In this document: positions 30,861 through 41,619 of the stretch, one piece after another | How positions within the stretch are numbered: the first letter of the stretch is position 1 | Layout of the letters: the number at the start of each line of letters is the position of its first letter | Origin: Incurvaria masculella | Taxonomy: Eukaryota; Arthropoda; Insecta; Lepidoptera; Incurvariidae | Reading direction: 5' to 3' | Assembly (NCBI GenBank): GCA_946894095.1 | Contig: OX335657.1 | Location: 12,214,001 to 12,278,000 of the forward strand | DNA length: 64,000 nucleotides | Notes under the pieces: generated by a model | The model's database searches: none | Told to the model about the DNA's origin: nothing | The model's input: only the letters and a program-made list of their open reading frames with translations | Position numbers and translations under genes: made by a program

Positions 30861-31222
30861 CAGCTTGCTATATGATTATACGCACACTTTGTCCATAAGC
30901 GCCTAGAGGCATTTCTACTCAGATGTTCTATCCAATGGTACAGGACTTTTCTGATTCCATCTGTCCTCTCTGTTGACCCTAGCGAAAACGTACGAGAAAC
31001 AAATTTCCCTAAACGTTTAAACAATGGTTTAGATGTCAAATAGAATGAGGGACCGTACCATCGTATGATTTTCACGCCTAGCGCCGCCGACGCAAAAATA
31101 TCGCGGGGGTTGCTGGGGGTTGCCGAGTCAGCCCCTCGGGGGTGTAGCCGGCGGGGGAGGCGGGGGGGAGACGGGGAGAGGCCAGGCCCGGGTTAATAAT
31201 TTTATCGGGTGACGCCGAGAAG
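30861..31222. other. Unassigned stretch with GC-rich block
   Basis: 31080-31195 is GC-rich (GGGGGTTGCTGGGGGTTGCC, GGCGGGGGAGGCGGGGGGGAG). Nothing recognised beyond composition. Confidence 0.35.
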
Positions 31223-31224
31223 CA

Positions 31225-31503
31225 TAAAAAGTGTCGGACTGGCACACGAAGGGTTCCGTACCATCGTACAATATTTAACACAGAGAATCACGTTTTTTGT
31301 AGGGGTGCCCCTTTAATTTTTATATTTTTTTAATTTTACCTATTTGTTTTTACAGCGGCAAAATAAATAAATTTTCTGTGAAAATTTCAGCTACCTACCT
31401 ATTACGGTTCACGAGATACAGCCCTGAGACAGGCGGACGGACGGACAGCGGAGGCTTAGTAATAGGGTTCCGTTGGCACCCTTTGGGTACGCAACCCTAA
31501 AAA
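31225..31503 (+). mobile_element. Rep-B copy, head degraded
   Basis: The palindrome is reduced to GTGTCGGACTGGCAC. GGGTTCCGTACCATCGTAC, GCGGCAAAATAAATAAAT, TCAGCTACCTACC and a short GACG tract follow, ending GGGTACGCAACCCTAAAAA. A more diverged copy. Confidence 0.85.
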
Positions 31504-31696
31504 TAAGAAAATGTAGCATGCACACTATACATATGTACAGCAGCGGGTAATGTAGGCGTCGAGCATACATATTTTGATCGAAGTACGATGAGCAGAAATT
31601 ACTTGAATTGCCGTGTACTTTTTTGATCAGGTTCGGTACGATAATTTTTAGTTTTCACAAGCAAAATTTCGTTCGAGTTGGTATCGTTCATCCTGG

Positions 31697-32107
31697 GGGG
31701 TTACCGTGGTAAATTAACTCGCCAAGTGAACCAGCAAGTGAGTTATTAAATCTGATATCTAGTTGCATTTCGTGCCGTGCTAAATGGTAAGTTTCAGTTC
31801 ACTTACGCCTGTTTCCACCACCTCCGGCTAGAAAAATCCCAATGTTACCTTCCGGTTACACAATATACGCCGGTTGCCAACACCTTTCAACTACAGAAAT
31901 CCCAAAGTTACTTTTCGGTTACACCATACAAATATGCCATGTAACCGAAAGTTTTTATCGGATTTATCGGACTGGAGGCGGTGAAAACAGGGGTTAGCCA
32001 AATAAAGCGTCGTTTGATAGTGAGCATAGTACGAAATGCATCTAAACTTCTGATTTAATCACTCATTTGCATGTTCACCCGGCGAGTTAATTTACCATGG
32101 TAACCCC
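31697..32107. mobile_element. Palindromic MITE, family E, copy 4, split by MITE F
   Basis: GGGGTTACCGTGGTAAATTA, ACTCGCCAAGTGAACCAGC at the left, and CATGTTCACCCGGCGAGTTA, ATTTACCATGGTAACCCC at the right, are inverted. The middle (GTTCACTTAC / GTTAGCCAAATAAAGC) is interrupted at 31808-31992 by a family F MITE, so E inserted first. Confidence 0.88.
31808..31992. mobile_element. MITE family F, copy 2, nested in E
   Basis: CCTGTTTCCACCACCTCCGG at the left mirrors CTGGAGGCGGTGAAAACAGG at the right. It has two internal TTCCGGTTACAC / TTTTCGGTTACACCAT segments where copy 1 has one, so it is 185 bp rather than 123 bp. Confidence 0.85.
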
Positions 32108-32157
32108 TCTGGACTTCCGCACAGAGATTCCATGTGGTATTGAGAATGGTGGCCAGT

Positions 32158-32338
32158 TGCAGTATTTATATTTTAGCCCTGTTACTAATAAACCTAGATC
32201 ATCAGCTGAATAGTTATACAATGTTTTGTCCTTTGCATTGACAGGCAGTTTCTAATTCGATAGAAAGGGACAAAACATTGTATAACTATTCAGACGATGA
32301 TCTGGGATTATTAGTAGCAGGGTATATTTATATGCAGT
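32158..32338. mobile_element. Hairpin MITE, family W
   Basis: GCCCTGTTACTAATAAACC, TAGATCATCAGCTGAATAG, TTATACAATGTTTTGTCC are mirrored by GGACAAAACATTGTATAAC, TATTCAGACGATGATCTGGG and ATTATTAGTAGCAGGG, around a ~30-bp loop with GACAGGCAG. Arms are about 75 bp with few mismatches, so it is comparatively young. Confidence 0.88.
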
Positions 32339-32349
32339 GCCAGTCACAG

Positions 32350-32590
32350 TCATAGATGGCTAATAGTTCACCTACTGTCATGATATTAACTCAACACACC
32401 TCATGGGCACTAGGGGTCATGCCAGGACCTTTCTTTTATTACCCAGCAACATTGAGCTGAATGGAAAACGCGGACATTTTCATTGCCCCTTCGATCATCG
32501 TTCATTCAATGCAATGGTACCAACCTGGGCGGGATTAATCCTGCCACCTAGTAAGTAAGGAAGGGGACCTGCAGTTAACATGGTATCTTA
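32350..32590 (-). mobile_element. SINE-1 fragment
   Basis: GATGGCTAATAGTTCACC, CATGATATTAACTCAACACAC, CATGCCAGGACCTTTCTTTTA, AATGGAAAACGCGGACATTT, ATGCAATGGTACCAACCTGG and ACCTAGTAAGTAAGGAAGGG match the tail and body of SINE-1. The tRNA-like head is missing. Confidence 0.8.
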
Positions 32591-33290
32591 ACCACGAACG
32601 ACGAATCCCTTAATCGGCTCTTACCACATGCACGGTAAGACATGCAGTGGTTCCGATTGTATTTGGTATTGCCACTGAAGGCTCCACACTGTAGGACAAT
32701 CGCTATTCTTAGATTTTTGAATGTTTGTTCACACACAAAAAGTGACCGAACAAGGCCAATGTACTTGAGAACCCTTTATTAGCATAAATGTGTTAATGTA
32801 GTGTGTGTATTTATCTTAGGAGGTAATTTGGTTATTGTTGTAATTTTGTGACTGTTTCACCATCTCTATAAACATAAAAATGTAGCGACCAAAATGCATA
32901 GATACGGCGGTTTTTTTTCTATTCTAGGTAACGCAAAGTGGATCAAGTCTAACACAGTCAATGAATTTCCGAAGTCGACCAGGCGAAAAAGCGGTTGACA
33001 CAGCGTATATCCCTTTTACGTCCAGTTCAATGATTTTCGATCACGTTGCTCCCGGAAGCGTTGAAAATTGCAGACCGGCATGCGGCAGGGCGAGCACGGA
33101 CATTTTGCAACTTGCGACGCACACAGGAACGCCAAGACTGGACCGAAGGCCCAAATCTGATTCAGTTTGAGTGTTACGTTTGATAAAGTTTTTTAGAAAG
33201 AAGCTGCGACACCCGGGGTTTTCATAATAAGACCATAGTACCAAAAGACATTTACTCTGAATCTGGAATTAGTGTGTATAACTTGAGAAT
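32591..33290. other. Unassigned stretch
   Basis: No gene recognised. A CCAAATCTGATTCAGTTTGA motif near 33149 is shared with 12343. Confidence 0.4.
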
Positions 33291-33970
33291 AACCGGCCGC
33301 GTGCGAGTCGGACTTGCACGCGAAGGATTCCGTACCATCGTACAATATTTAACTTTTTTTTTTAATGCGACCTGACATGGATGGCTAATACCACACAACT
33401 ACCGTTATGATATTAGCCCAATACACCACATTCCCAAAGGAATTTGGTGCCATGCCAGGACCTTCCCTTTATGAGCACGGCTACATTAAACTGGATGGAA
33501 AACACGGACAATTTTTCATTGCCGCTTCGACCATCTTTTCATCCAATGCGATGGTACCCACCCGGGCGGGCATAAACCCTACCACCTAGTAGGGGAAGGG
33601 GACCTACAGTTTTCCGAACCATGGAGCAGCTCGCATTCGTAACGAATTGCACTTATCGAACTCGGAAAGAGAAAGACAGTGGTGCATGTCGGTATTGAAC
33701 CCAGGTATCTATTACGCTAGGCCAGTCCCCGCGCCACTAGGCTACGAGCCGCTCATCAATCACGTTTCTTGTGTTAGTTAGTTTACCCCCTTTAGTTCAT
33801 TTGTTTTTAACTATGATTTGTTGTTACAGCGGCAATAGAAATACACACATGGTGAAACTTTCAGCTGTCTACCTATTACAGTTCATAGGATACGACCCCT
33901 GACAGGAGGACGGACAGCCGACGTTTAGTAACAGGGTTTCGTGGGCACCCGTTTGTGTACGAAACCATAA
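33291..33970 (+). mobile_element. Rep-B copy, split by SINE-1
   Basis: The 5' part (33291-33353) has ACCGGCCGCGTGCGAGTCGG and CCGTACCATCGTACAATATT; the 3' part (about 33758-33967) resumes at AATCACGTTTCTTGTG and runs through TTGTTGTTACAGCGGCAATA, GGACGGACAGCC to TGTACGAAACCAT. The consensus lacks the ~400 bp between. The 3' part is more diverged than most copies, so the host element is old. Confidence 0.85.
33354..33753 (-). mobile_element. SINE-1, nearly full length, nested in Rep-B
   Basis: Minus orientation. A poly(T) start (33354-33363) corresponds to the poly(A) tail, followed by AATGCGACCTGACATGGATG and the complete body. At the right GGTATTGAACCCAGG (B box complement) and CCACTAGGCTACGAGC (A box complement) mark the tRNA-derived head. 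It is nearly identical to the copy at 28338 over most of its length. Confidence 0.9.
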
Positions 33971-34005
33971 TAAATCACTTGGTCTTACACATTTAAAAAT
34001 GTCAG

Positions 34006-34142
34006 TCGACCGGTATTTCGCATTAGCGAAGTACTTAGGGGCTTTAATCCAATAATTTGCAACCCTTAGCAAGTTTGAGTGAATCTACTCCACTCAAAAT
34101 CTTTGTCGTTTTGAGTGCTCGCGCACCGAAAGTTGAGGGGTG
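34006..34142 (+). repeat. Dispersed repeat D, copy 2
   Basis: GTCGACCGGTATTTCGCATT, AGGGGCTTTAATCCAATAAT and GTCGTTTTGAGTGCTCGCG match 12495-12640 in order. Non-coding. Confidence 0.6.
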
Positions 34143-34165
34143 ATTGCTCATTCCAGGATGGTTTT

Positions 34166-34477
34166 GAGGGTTCCGTACCCAAAGGGTGCCAACGGAACCC
34201 TATTGCTAAGCCTCCGCTGTCCGTTTACTAAGCCTCCGCTGTCCGTCCGTCCGTCCGTCCATCTTGTCCATCTGTCCATCCGTCCGTCCGTCTGTCACAG
34301 GGCTGTATCTCATGAACTGTAATAAGTAGGCAGCTGAAATTTTCAGAGTGTGTATTTATGTTGCCGCTTTAACAACAATTATTTAAAATAAAAAAAAAAT
34401 GAAAATGAAAAAATTAAAATATGAAAAAAAAAACGTGATTTTAGTTGTTAAATCTTTTACGACTTGGCCGGGTTTTT
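34166..34477 (-). mobile_element. Rep-B copy with internal duplication
   Basis: Minus orientation, from GGGTTCCGTACCCAAAGGGT to GACTTGGCCGGGTTTTT. CTAAGCCTCCGCTGTCCGT occurs twice in tandem (34205 and 34230), and the CCGT tract is interrupted by CCATCTTGTCCATCTG. The palindromic head is deleted. Confidence 0.88.
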
Positions 34478-34494
34478 ATGGACCTGGACTACCA

Positions 34495-34705
34495 CACGTA
34501 CTATCATAAATGTAGCCAAGCATACCTTATGGGAACTGGTTGCCATGCCAGAATTACCTACATTGCACGCCTTCATTGAACTGGATTAAAAACACGAAAA
34601 ATGTTCATTGATTCTTCGACCATCAAGCCGGAAGATGTTACGTGGATTTCGAACCACGGCCAGCCTCAAAGGCAGAAATGGGCCCGCTATCGCTCCTCGC
34701 AGAGA
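34495..34705 (-). mobile_element. SINE-1 fragment, diverged
   Basis: GGAACTGGTTGCCATGCCAG, TTCATTGAACTGGATTAAAA, ACACGAAAAATGTTCATTG and CTTCGACCATC keep the order of SINE-1. Heavily diverged after 34625. Confidence 0.55.
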
Positions 34706-35690
34706 TTGGCAGGTAGATCAAAGGCCGCATATTTTTAACTCCATCCTCTTGTATAGCCAAAAACCCTAAAATAACGCACAACACTGCGATTCCACGAGAA
34801 CACCGTCGACCTCTGACGCCTGCCGCTCTACAAAAATAACACCTTCTTTCAGGTTTCCATTGTAATTCTATTAGGCGCTCAATGCGGCTATTTCAGGTGC
34901 GCGAATGAATGGGCGCGAGCCGTTTTAGTCCGTTGCCTCGTGCTCTATGGTTCCCATTCGAAGGTCGCCCGGCGCAGAGCGCGACCTTTCGTCGGAGGCG
35001 AGAGGCGCCATACGCTTACGGCTCGCCTACTCTTTAGCATTGGGCCATAATCTCCTCGCGATGTGCTAGTGTTTGACGTTCGATTCGAATCCATTCGTCG
35101 AGTGAGGAAGCCAGCTATATAGCGGCAGCGTAGCCATGGGGACGCATCATAAAAAACAGTGTCCAAAACCCATACTCTTGACAAACAAGTATGTTTGTCA
35201 AAACACTTATGAATACGGATATTTTTAATTTAGTTAGGTTAGGTTATATTACATGCATTTTATAATACACACGAAAATTACATACTTTTGGAAGTTCTAG
35301 GTTTTGGACCTTATGCTTTTTGGACTTTATGAAAGCGACCCGCAGCCATTAGCATAGATTAAAGAGGAAGGGATAGATTGCTCACGTCATACCAGTGTTG
35401 AATAGGGACAATAAAAGTCCGCAGGTGGCGTTGCAGTTCACATTTCAGAAAGCATTAAATATAAACCAATGATTAAATAGAAACTAAATAACGATGATAT
35501 TTATGTTACTTAATTTATAGTTGAAATGTTTCCATCACGCCTACCTAGGCAACATTTTGAAACAAGCTTAGTTTAATGACGGTGTAACTAGTTCAGGCAG
35601 TGGCGGGAGATGACGCTGGTTAGAAATTTACCAGCGAAAATAAGCAGTTTTCGGCGAGTTTTTTAAGATGTATGACGTTAGCTGTTTCGA
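34706..35690. other. Unassigned stretch with satellite-related fragment
   Basis: No gene recognised. 35105-35140 (GTGAGGAAGCCAGCTATATA, GCGGCAGCGTAGCCATGG) is an inverted fragment of the satellite-related dispersed repeat; compare 13251-13275. 34905-35030 is moderately GC-rich. Confidence 0.4.
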
Positions 35691-35865
35691 CGTTAGCACT
35701 CTGTGGAACTTGCATCCCCATTCCTTCCCATCCTACCTATATCCGGAGCACCCGCTGCAGAGAATCACACCACCCCCTTGTGGTTGACATTAGGCTTTGA
35801 GATCGAACCGTTTCTCAAACTGCCGCACCGCCAGGATATGGAACTGTCTACCGGCGGATGCCTTT
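35690..35865 (+). pseudogene. Non-LTR retrotransposon ORF2 C-terminal remnant
   Basis: Plus strand reads YIRSTRCRESHHPLVVDIRL, then after a frameshift NRFSNCRTARIWNCLPADAF followed by PHTYNLGVFA. The pattern aromatic-R-T-A-R-x-W-N-x-L-P ... YNLGVFK is the conserved C-terminal end of many Jockey/CR1-type ORF2 proteins. One frameshift plus the lack of upstream RT motifs shows it is a 5'-truncated dead copy. Confidence 0.65.
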
Positions 35866-36130
35866 CCTCATACCTATAACCTGGGAGTCTTTGCTCTTAT
35901 GGCTCAGCCATAGTCCGCAAATGCGCTGGCATGGCGCCTCGCTGAGCTTGGTTTCGCGAGGCGAGGTGTTTTTGGCGTTTTCGGATTTTTATAAAAAAAG
36001 CTATCTATACATTCCTCTTTAATCTATAACATTAGTGATTAATGCACTGATAGTTCGCTTACGAATTCGGAACGCGAATGTTCGTTGCACTATGATAAAT
36101 GATAGGTAGTATGATTCGTCCTGTCACAGA
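35866..36130. other. Unassigned stretch with satellite-related fragment
   Basis: 36052-36092 (AGTTCGCTTACGAATTCGGA, ACGCGAATGTTCGTTGCAC) is an inverted piece of the satellite-related repeat. The rest is unrecognised. Confidence 0.4.
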
Positions 36131-36424
36131 ATAAGTAAGGGGGCGTTCTGTCCCTCCCTCCCCCCTTGGTGAGATGTCGCGAGATTGTATTCAACCCCCT
36201 CCCCCATCCCCCAATCTCACGTGAATGTGGATTTCTTACGTAAACGCGTTGGATTGTTATTGTAAAAAGAAAAAAACATTAATATTTTTTTTGTTTCAAT
36301 CAGAGAAAAAATTGCCTGATATTTGTTGAGACCCCCTCTCTCCCCAACGTGAGATTAGATGAGATTTGACTCGACCCCCTCCCCGCCTTAATCATCTCAC
36401 GTAATTTATGGACGCCCCCTAACA
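36131..36424. mobile_element. MITE family G, copy 2
   Basis: GGGGGCGTTCTGTCCCTCCC at the left pairs with TTTATGGACGCCCCCTAAC at the right. Internal GGTGAGATGTCGCGAGATTG, CCCAATCTCACGTGAATG and GATGAGATTTGACTCGACCCC match family G copy 1. Confidence 0.75.
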
Positions 36425-36745
36425 GGGTCCTGTGCAGTTCTTATGTACACCTAAGTATCGTTGGAACTCGAGAAAATCAAGGGGCGTTACAATGGTAAAT
36501 CAACTCGCACATCGTCCCCGACACAGCACTCCCGCAAAGTTTCTCATTCAATTGAAAATACCAATCGAACCAAAGCCCGCCTGCGCACACTAACCAGCGC
36601 ATAATGTCACCGGAGACCGCTCCGAGGCGAGGTCCATTTCGAGCTCACAAAGAGGAGCCATTAAGATTGAGCCTCAGATTGCGTTGAGTGCCCTAACCTA
36701 ACCTAACACCGGTGCGTTGTCCGATTCCTGGTAGCGCATTATCGC
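36425..36745. other. Repeat fragments and (CCTAA)n
   Basis: 36443-36482 (CTAAGTATCGTTGGAACTCG, AGAAAATCAAGG) is the 5' end of the satellite-related repeat. GGTAAATCAACTCGC (36496) is a stub of a family E end. CCCTAACCTAACCTAACACC at 36690 is a short telomere-type tract. Confidence 0.55.
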
Positions 36746-37900
36746 GTGGTTTCTCACACCGGATCTGCTGCGGACGGCGAATATGAGCGCAACGCGAGCC
36801 GAATCTCAACTTCGGCCATTACTGTAACGTTCATATGCTCGAAGTGTTCGCCGCGTTGCCAATTACAACTCCTCAAATTCCCCAAAAATGTTCTTAGGAT
36901 TCCGCGAAATACGTTAGTTTTCATTGAAAATATCGAAAGAGCAAAAATATGTCAAGTAGCCGATGGTCGTCGAAAATCCTTTTTTTTTTATTATTTTGAA
37001 TTCGAACAATCACACATACAAATTATCAAATAATACAAATCAAACTTAGACCAATAGATAAAAAAAAATATATCGAAATAACAAAATAATAATAATAATC
37101 ATTGTTTTTCCTATTATTATTATTTTTACACGGACAGTTCAGCGCATAGCTAGTAGATGATATACATATCAAGCAAACAAAACTAAAAAAGATAAATAAA
37201 GAACTAACGGGAGAAGACGAAAACAAAACTTGGCCCGATTAGCAAAAATCTCATGGAGCCGAAATTGGGTAGATTTGTATTCCGAAAAGATTGGGAGTTA
37301 CCATACAAAAACAGCATCGACTGAATTCCCCGAAAATTTGACAGTTCCCCGCAAAATCCACGACGCTTGTTCACCACCAATTTCCCCGCCAAGAGCTGAA
37401 ATTCCCCACAGTTCGGGGAATCGGGGAGCGATCGGCAACGCTGAGTGTACGTCTGGTACTTCAATTAGCCGATGGACCCGTACACATTCCAGCCAGTGTG
37501 CAATAGCAGCACTTCCACGAAATTAGATGCCCGGCATAAGTAATTTTTTTTCTACGAAAACAGTGCCATAGATGGCACGTTATAATACTGGTTTAAACTG
37601 GACTGTGGTATGGTCGACAGCTAAAGACGTTTTCCCGGCTATATTTGCGTTAATCCCTTTGGCTACCATTGTTGGTCATTGGCCATGTTGAGACAGAACG
37701 TGAGATGACAGAACGTAAGAGTTAAATATGAATGTGAATACTGCTATAATAGACATCGCTACTAGTTAAAGCAGACCTAAGAATAATCCAGCTGCAATGT
37801 GCCTTGACACATATCAAAAGCTTTTTTCCCCAGATCCGAATAAGAGGCTCTGGAAGTGAAACGTTTTGCTGGTCCACATATCCACACAAATGGATTAATG
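36746..37900. other. Unassigned stretch
   Basis: Frames of up to 98 residues with no recognised domain. 36975-37200 is A/T-rich with ATAATAATAATAATC and TTATTATTATT, reminiscent of a retrotransposon 3' end. 37310-37440 has several CCCC-rich motifs (TTCCCCGAAAATTTGACAG, TTCGGGGAATCGGGGAG). Confidence 0.35.
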
Positions 37901-37984
37901 GAATTGAACATGGATAGCTAAGTGCACCTTCTGTCATGATATCAGTCACAACGGCCACACATCCCGACCGCGCCCCGGCTTGTT

Positions 37985-38230
37985 TAGCCTCCATTCTCGA
38001 ACGCCGAATCGCGAATCGGACGGAGCGCCAGGACGGAGTCTAGGCACGCAACACCGCCGCCGGTAAGTCCTGCCCAGTTGACAGTGACTGCCGCTGCCCG
38101 TGCCAAGTGTGCGGTGCCGCCGGGCCTGAAATAACCCGCTCGCGCATTCCGCCAGCGACCGCCGCCGCTACCGCCGCCGCAGCCGCAGCCGCCGCGGTAC
38201 CTGCCACCGCGGCTCGGCCACATGGCTCGG
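37985..38230. other. GC-rich block with splice-donor-like site
   Basis: Very CG-rich, with CGCCGCCGGTAAGTCCTG around 38052-38070 resembling a 5' splice site (GTAAGT), and CCGCCGCTACCGCCGCCGCA further on. It could be an untranslated first exon and promoter, but no reading frame, TATA or downstream acceptor supports this. The sequence after it belongs to repeat R. Confidence 0.3.
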
Positions 38231-38304
38231 CTCGATGCGGAACGAAGGGCAAACGGAACCACGTCGTCCTATGAACATATTTCGTCTGCAACACTCTTTC
38301 CTGA

Positions 38305-38605
38305 CGAACGTGTTCCATTTTTGAAAAAACTAACGGCTTTTCACGCGGCGGGAGGAGACTTTCTCCGACATTTCGAGCTGACCATTCAGCCTATTTACCG
38401 TTGTCCCTATCGTCTGAAGGAAAGCAGCCCAAGCAAATTCTGCAACTTTCCGCACCCACAGCTACAATCTACGACAACGGCGAGCCTAGCTGTCAGTCGG
38501 CTGCAGCGGTCGGGCATAGCAGCTGCGCGATGAATGATCAGCTCAAAATGTCAGAGAAAGTCTCCTCCCGCCAAGTGAAAAGCCGTGAGTTTTTTAAAAC
38601 ATGTA
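38305..38605. repeat. Palindromic repeat R, copy 1
   Basis: ACGGCTTTTCACGCGGCGGG, AGGAGACTTTCTCCGACATT at the left are mirrored by AATGTCAGAGAAAGTCTCCTC and CCCGCCAAGTGAAAAGCCGT at the right (arms about 60 bp). Between them, CTACGACAACGGCGAGCCTA, GCTGTCAGTCGGCTGC match 56190-56225. The ~100-residue frame over it is not a gene. Confidence 0.7.
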
Positions 38606-39500
38606 TAACGACCGCGTTATCTAGAAATAAACCACAGAAGACAAGAGGAAGGTAAAGTGTCATGTGGACGTGACGCATTGCCGCTGCCGCCGTTTGGATC
38701 CATATATCCTATAGAAGGCAGCCGTGCCGCACAACCCAACAATCACCGCGCCGTCCCGCCGCGCGTTAATGTTATCCCGAAATAGGATTGCCAAGTCAGT
38801 TCCCACCAACACAAACCTGTGACTATATTTGCGTGTGCCATGTCCGCCTTCCTTTTTTATGTCAGATTAAATCCATTTCGTGCTTAGTTTTAGTTACAAT
38901 TGTATCATCGAAAGTATTTAAACAGTTCTTTGAATAATCTTAGTTCATTTTAGCGAATGATTCGTAAATCGAGTATCCTCGAAAATGTCCATTCGCATGT
39001 TGAGTACCATTCTAAGATCGATTAAGAGAAATAATTTCATGAGACCTTTCGGAATACGTGGCACTTCTACAGGGACGTCACCCAGTCTGGTCAATCGGTG
39101 AAAAGGGAAGCATGTCTGAAGCCAGATGAGCTGTTCGCCCGACACTTGGCGCTTGCAGCTGGCACCTGCTACGCAGATCAACGCTTCGCACCAAATACTG
39201 CATCTCAGTTACACTATGCTATACTTTTACTTACACTACATTACTCACACTAGCCCGACACAGAGTCTAGTGGCATAATGTTGTTGCTGTTATGTACACG
39301 AAATATTTCAATGCTAAACTCGGCGTTATACTTTCGAAACAACCTTGGCTTAGTAGAATTTTCAAGCTACCCTAATTGAGGCTCGGCATATGGTATTAAA
39401 AACACTTGTAATTACATATCCCGCGAGGGACTCAAAAAGGCACGAAGCCAAGAGAGGACCAACTCCGAGGTATCTGGCAAACTCGATCAGACTCGTTTTT
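38606..39500. other. Unassigned stretch with a repeat M trace
   Basis: 38796-38842 (AAGTCAGTTCCCACCAACAC, AAACCTGTGACTATATTTGC) resembles 62796-62845 of repeat M. No gene recognised. Confidence 0.35.
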
Positions 39501-39504
39501 AGGT

Positions 39505-39640
39505 ACAAGATTTTGTTTATTGTTTATTCATCTTCCAGAGGCAGTACTTTACTCAGATTTTTCATATTAAATAATTAGATAGTTCAGCAACCAAAGCGAT
39601 GAAGAGCTGGCAAGAAACTTCGATGGTTTGTACTCTCTAC
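39505..39640 (+). repeat. Dispersed repeat O, copy 2
   Basis: Shares TTTATTGTTTATTCATC, TTTTCATATTAAATAATTAG, GTTCAGCAACCAAAGCG and AAGAGCTGGCAAGAAAC with 26375-26535. Confidence 0.5.
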
Positions 39641-39663
39641 TCGTTACAGACATACGAATTTTA

Positions 39664-39900
39664 ACTACCTGGGTTAACTAAACGGGTGAATAGCTGGTAA
39701 CCAGGCAAGCACGTGATTAAATCTGACGTTTAGTTGCATTTCGTACCATGATTACGGTCAAACGACGACGTGTTATAAGGATGCAGTGAACTGAAAACCA
39801 GTTGGCATGGTACGAAATGCAACTAAACGTCAGAATTAAATCACTAATGTGCCATGTTCACCTGCTATTCACCTGGCGAAATTATTTACCATCTTAACCC
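39664..39900. mobile_element. Palindromic MITE, family E, copy 5
   Basis: AAATCTGACGTTTAGTTGCA, TTTCGTACCATG at the left are mirrored by CATGGTACGAAATGCAACTA, AACGTCAGAATTAAATC. The outer ends are GGTTAACTAAACGGGTGAAT and ATTCACCTGGCGAAATTATT, TACCATCTTAACC. The inner arm is close to perfect. Confidence 0.82.
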
Positions 39901-41615
39901 GTAAAAAGTACATGTTGGTGTAAATAATTTAATCTCATTTATTGTAACATTACTGATTACTGTAACGGTATTTATAATTGATGAAAGGAGACATATACAG
40001 GTAAATTTACTATATTAATATGAACCATGCCGTATGCAACTGATCGTGACAATATTATCAAAGGTTGTTTTGATAACGTAGAGAAAAGTTTTGTCGAAGA
40101 AAATGTCCACTGTTACTACATTGGAACAGGCACTAACAAAGGCCACCGTTACAACAAGAAAACCGAAACGCGCTCTAGCTGGGAGTGGTTACAGGCTGCA
40201 CGTACTCGCAGCTACACCTCGCCGAGGCGAACTTTTCGCATACATCTCCATATTCATACAGCCGGCGCAACTCCGCCTACACCAGAATACCGCGTCGTAT
40301 ATTTCCCAGCACGGTCGCCGCAGAAAGTTCGCCTACACTACAACAGTTCCGTGCCGTCTGGGAACGACTCGCTCGGGATAGAGCGAACGGTCTTAGCTCA
40401 GTTAGCGACGTGAAACTTTATGTGCATTAGCCGACGGATACATTTTCGTGGAGCCGATCTCTCCCCGGAGTCCGGGCATCTGGAACCGGCAGCACAGCGC
40501 GCAATGTTTTTTTACTGGTATACAGGCATCGGCAGATAATTTGAACGATGGCGGTTGGCCTCCCCTCTGTGCACTTCAAGCCGCTCTACGATAACACCCA
40601 AACAATATTCTGAACAAATGTGTCACTCAGCAGACGGTGGGTTCTACCTGTTTCTTCTTCAATGCTGGGGCATGTAATGTAGTCTTCTCTAAAGCTAGGT
40701 TAGGAGGGTGCACTGAGCAGAGCTCTGGATCAGCAATGAATTTCTTGGGGCACGCTTGGATTATGTCGGAGGGTAGAAATGCTTGCTAATGACCTAGGGA
40801 ATTGTTGTTTATTGTTGTCATTATCATGGGATCAATCTCGCTAAAAAATCTAGCTAAAGCACTATCCCATTTTCTGAAGTAGGAGTGCCGAGCGTGCATC
40901 ATATTCGAGTGGTTTTACGTATTTCTTGTCGCCATTTGACATTCTTAAGTATTGGAAAACTCACAGAGTAGAAACTGCTGCATGCACCGCATACAAATAG
41001 AAGTCCAAACTACCGCGTTATTCTAGATTGATGGCCAATCCACTCCATTTCGACGTCTCGGGAGAACATAACGATTTTCGTTCGCTCCGGAACTTCCACC
41101 GTGTGCTGACCGTACCGCCGCATTTCTATTTGCATGCTCTCCGCGAGTACTCCGCACCGCCTGCACTCACCACCACTCGCGCATACCGCGTATGTACACC
41201 ACCTCCGCGGCCGCACGACGCGCGAGTGTGCCGTGCAGTTTTACGCTGGCGACAACCGACATCCAGGGGATTTAGCGCTTTGTCCCGACCCTCGGCTTCG
41301 CGTAATGAGCGGATGGAGTCGGATCTTTATGGCGCGAGGAGACGTTGGGTGTGCGAAGTACGCGCCTTAGTACATGCCCTTTTTTCAGATGCAGGTTTCA
41401 GGGGGGCTTTGAAGTGGTCGGTGGGTAGGTCCCATTGGGGAGCGCGAAAGTGATAATATCTAAAGGCACGGGAGGGGAGGACATAAAGGGTGAATTGTAA
41501 GATGGATAAAGTTTTCAGGTTTATACCGTTGCTGTACATAATGTTTTGAAAACATGCAGTTTCGTGGTGCGCGATTCCGCACTTATGTGTCGTGTGTCAC
41601 GGGGGAACGGCAGAA
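39901..41615. other. Unassigned stretch
   Basis: Frames of up to 141 residues (40027-40413, 41028-41453) show no recognised domain and overlap frames on other strands. 41000-41400 is GC-richer. No repeat family matched inside the window. Confidence 0.35.
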
Positions 41616-41619
41616 CGTC

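Noticed and set aside
38222..38533. 103-residue plus-strand frame
   Set aside because: It runs through palindromic repeat R, which also occurs at 56155-56345 without this frame.
40027..40413. 128-residue plus-strand frame with two overlapping alternatives
   Set aside because: Three plus-strand frames are open over the same bases and none has a domain, so openness is not informative.
41028..41453. 141-residue plus-strand frame
   Set aside because: No recognisable domain, overlapping frames on the other strand, and Arg/Pro-rich composition; no start context or splice support.
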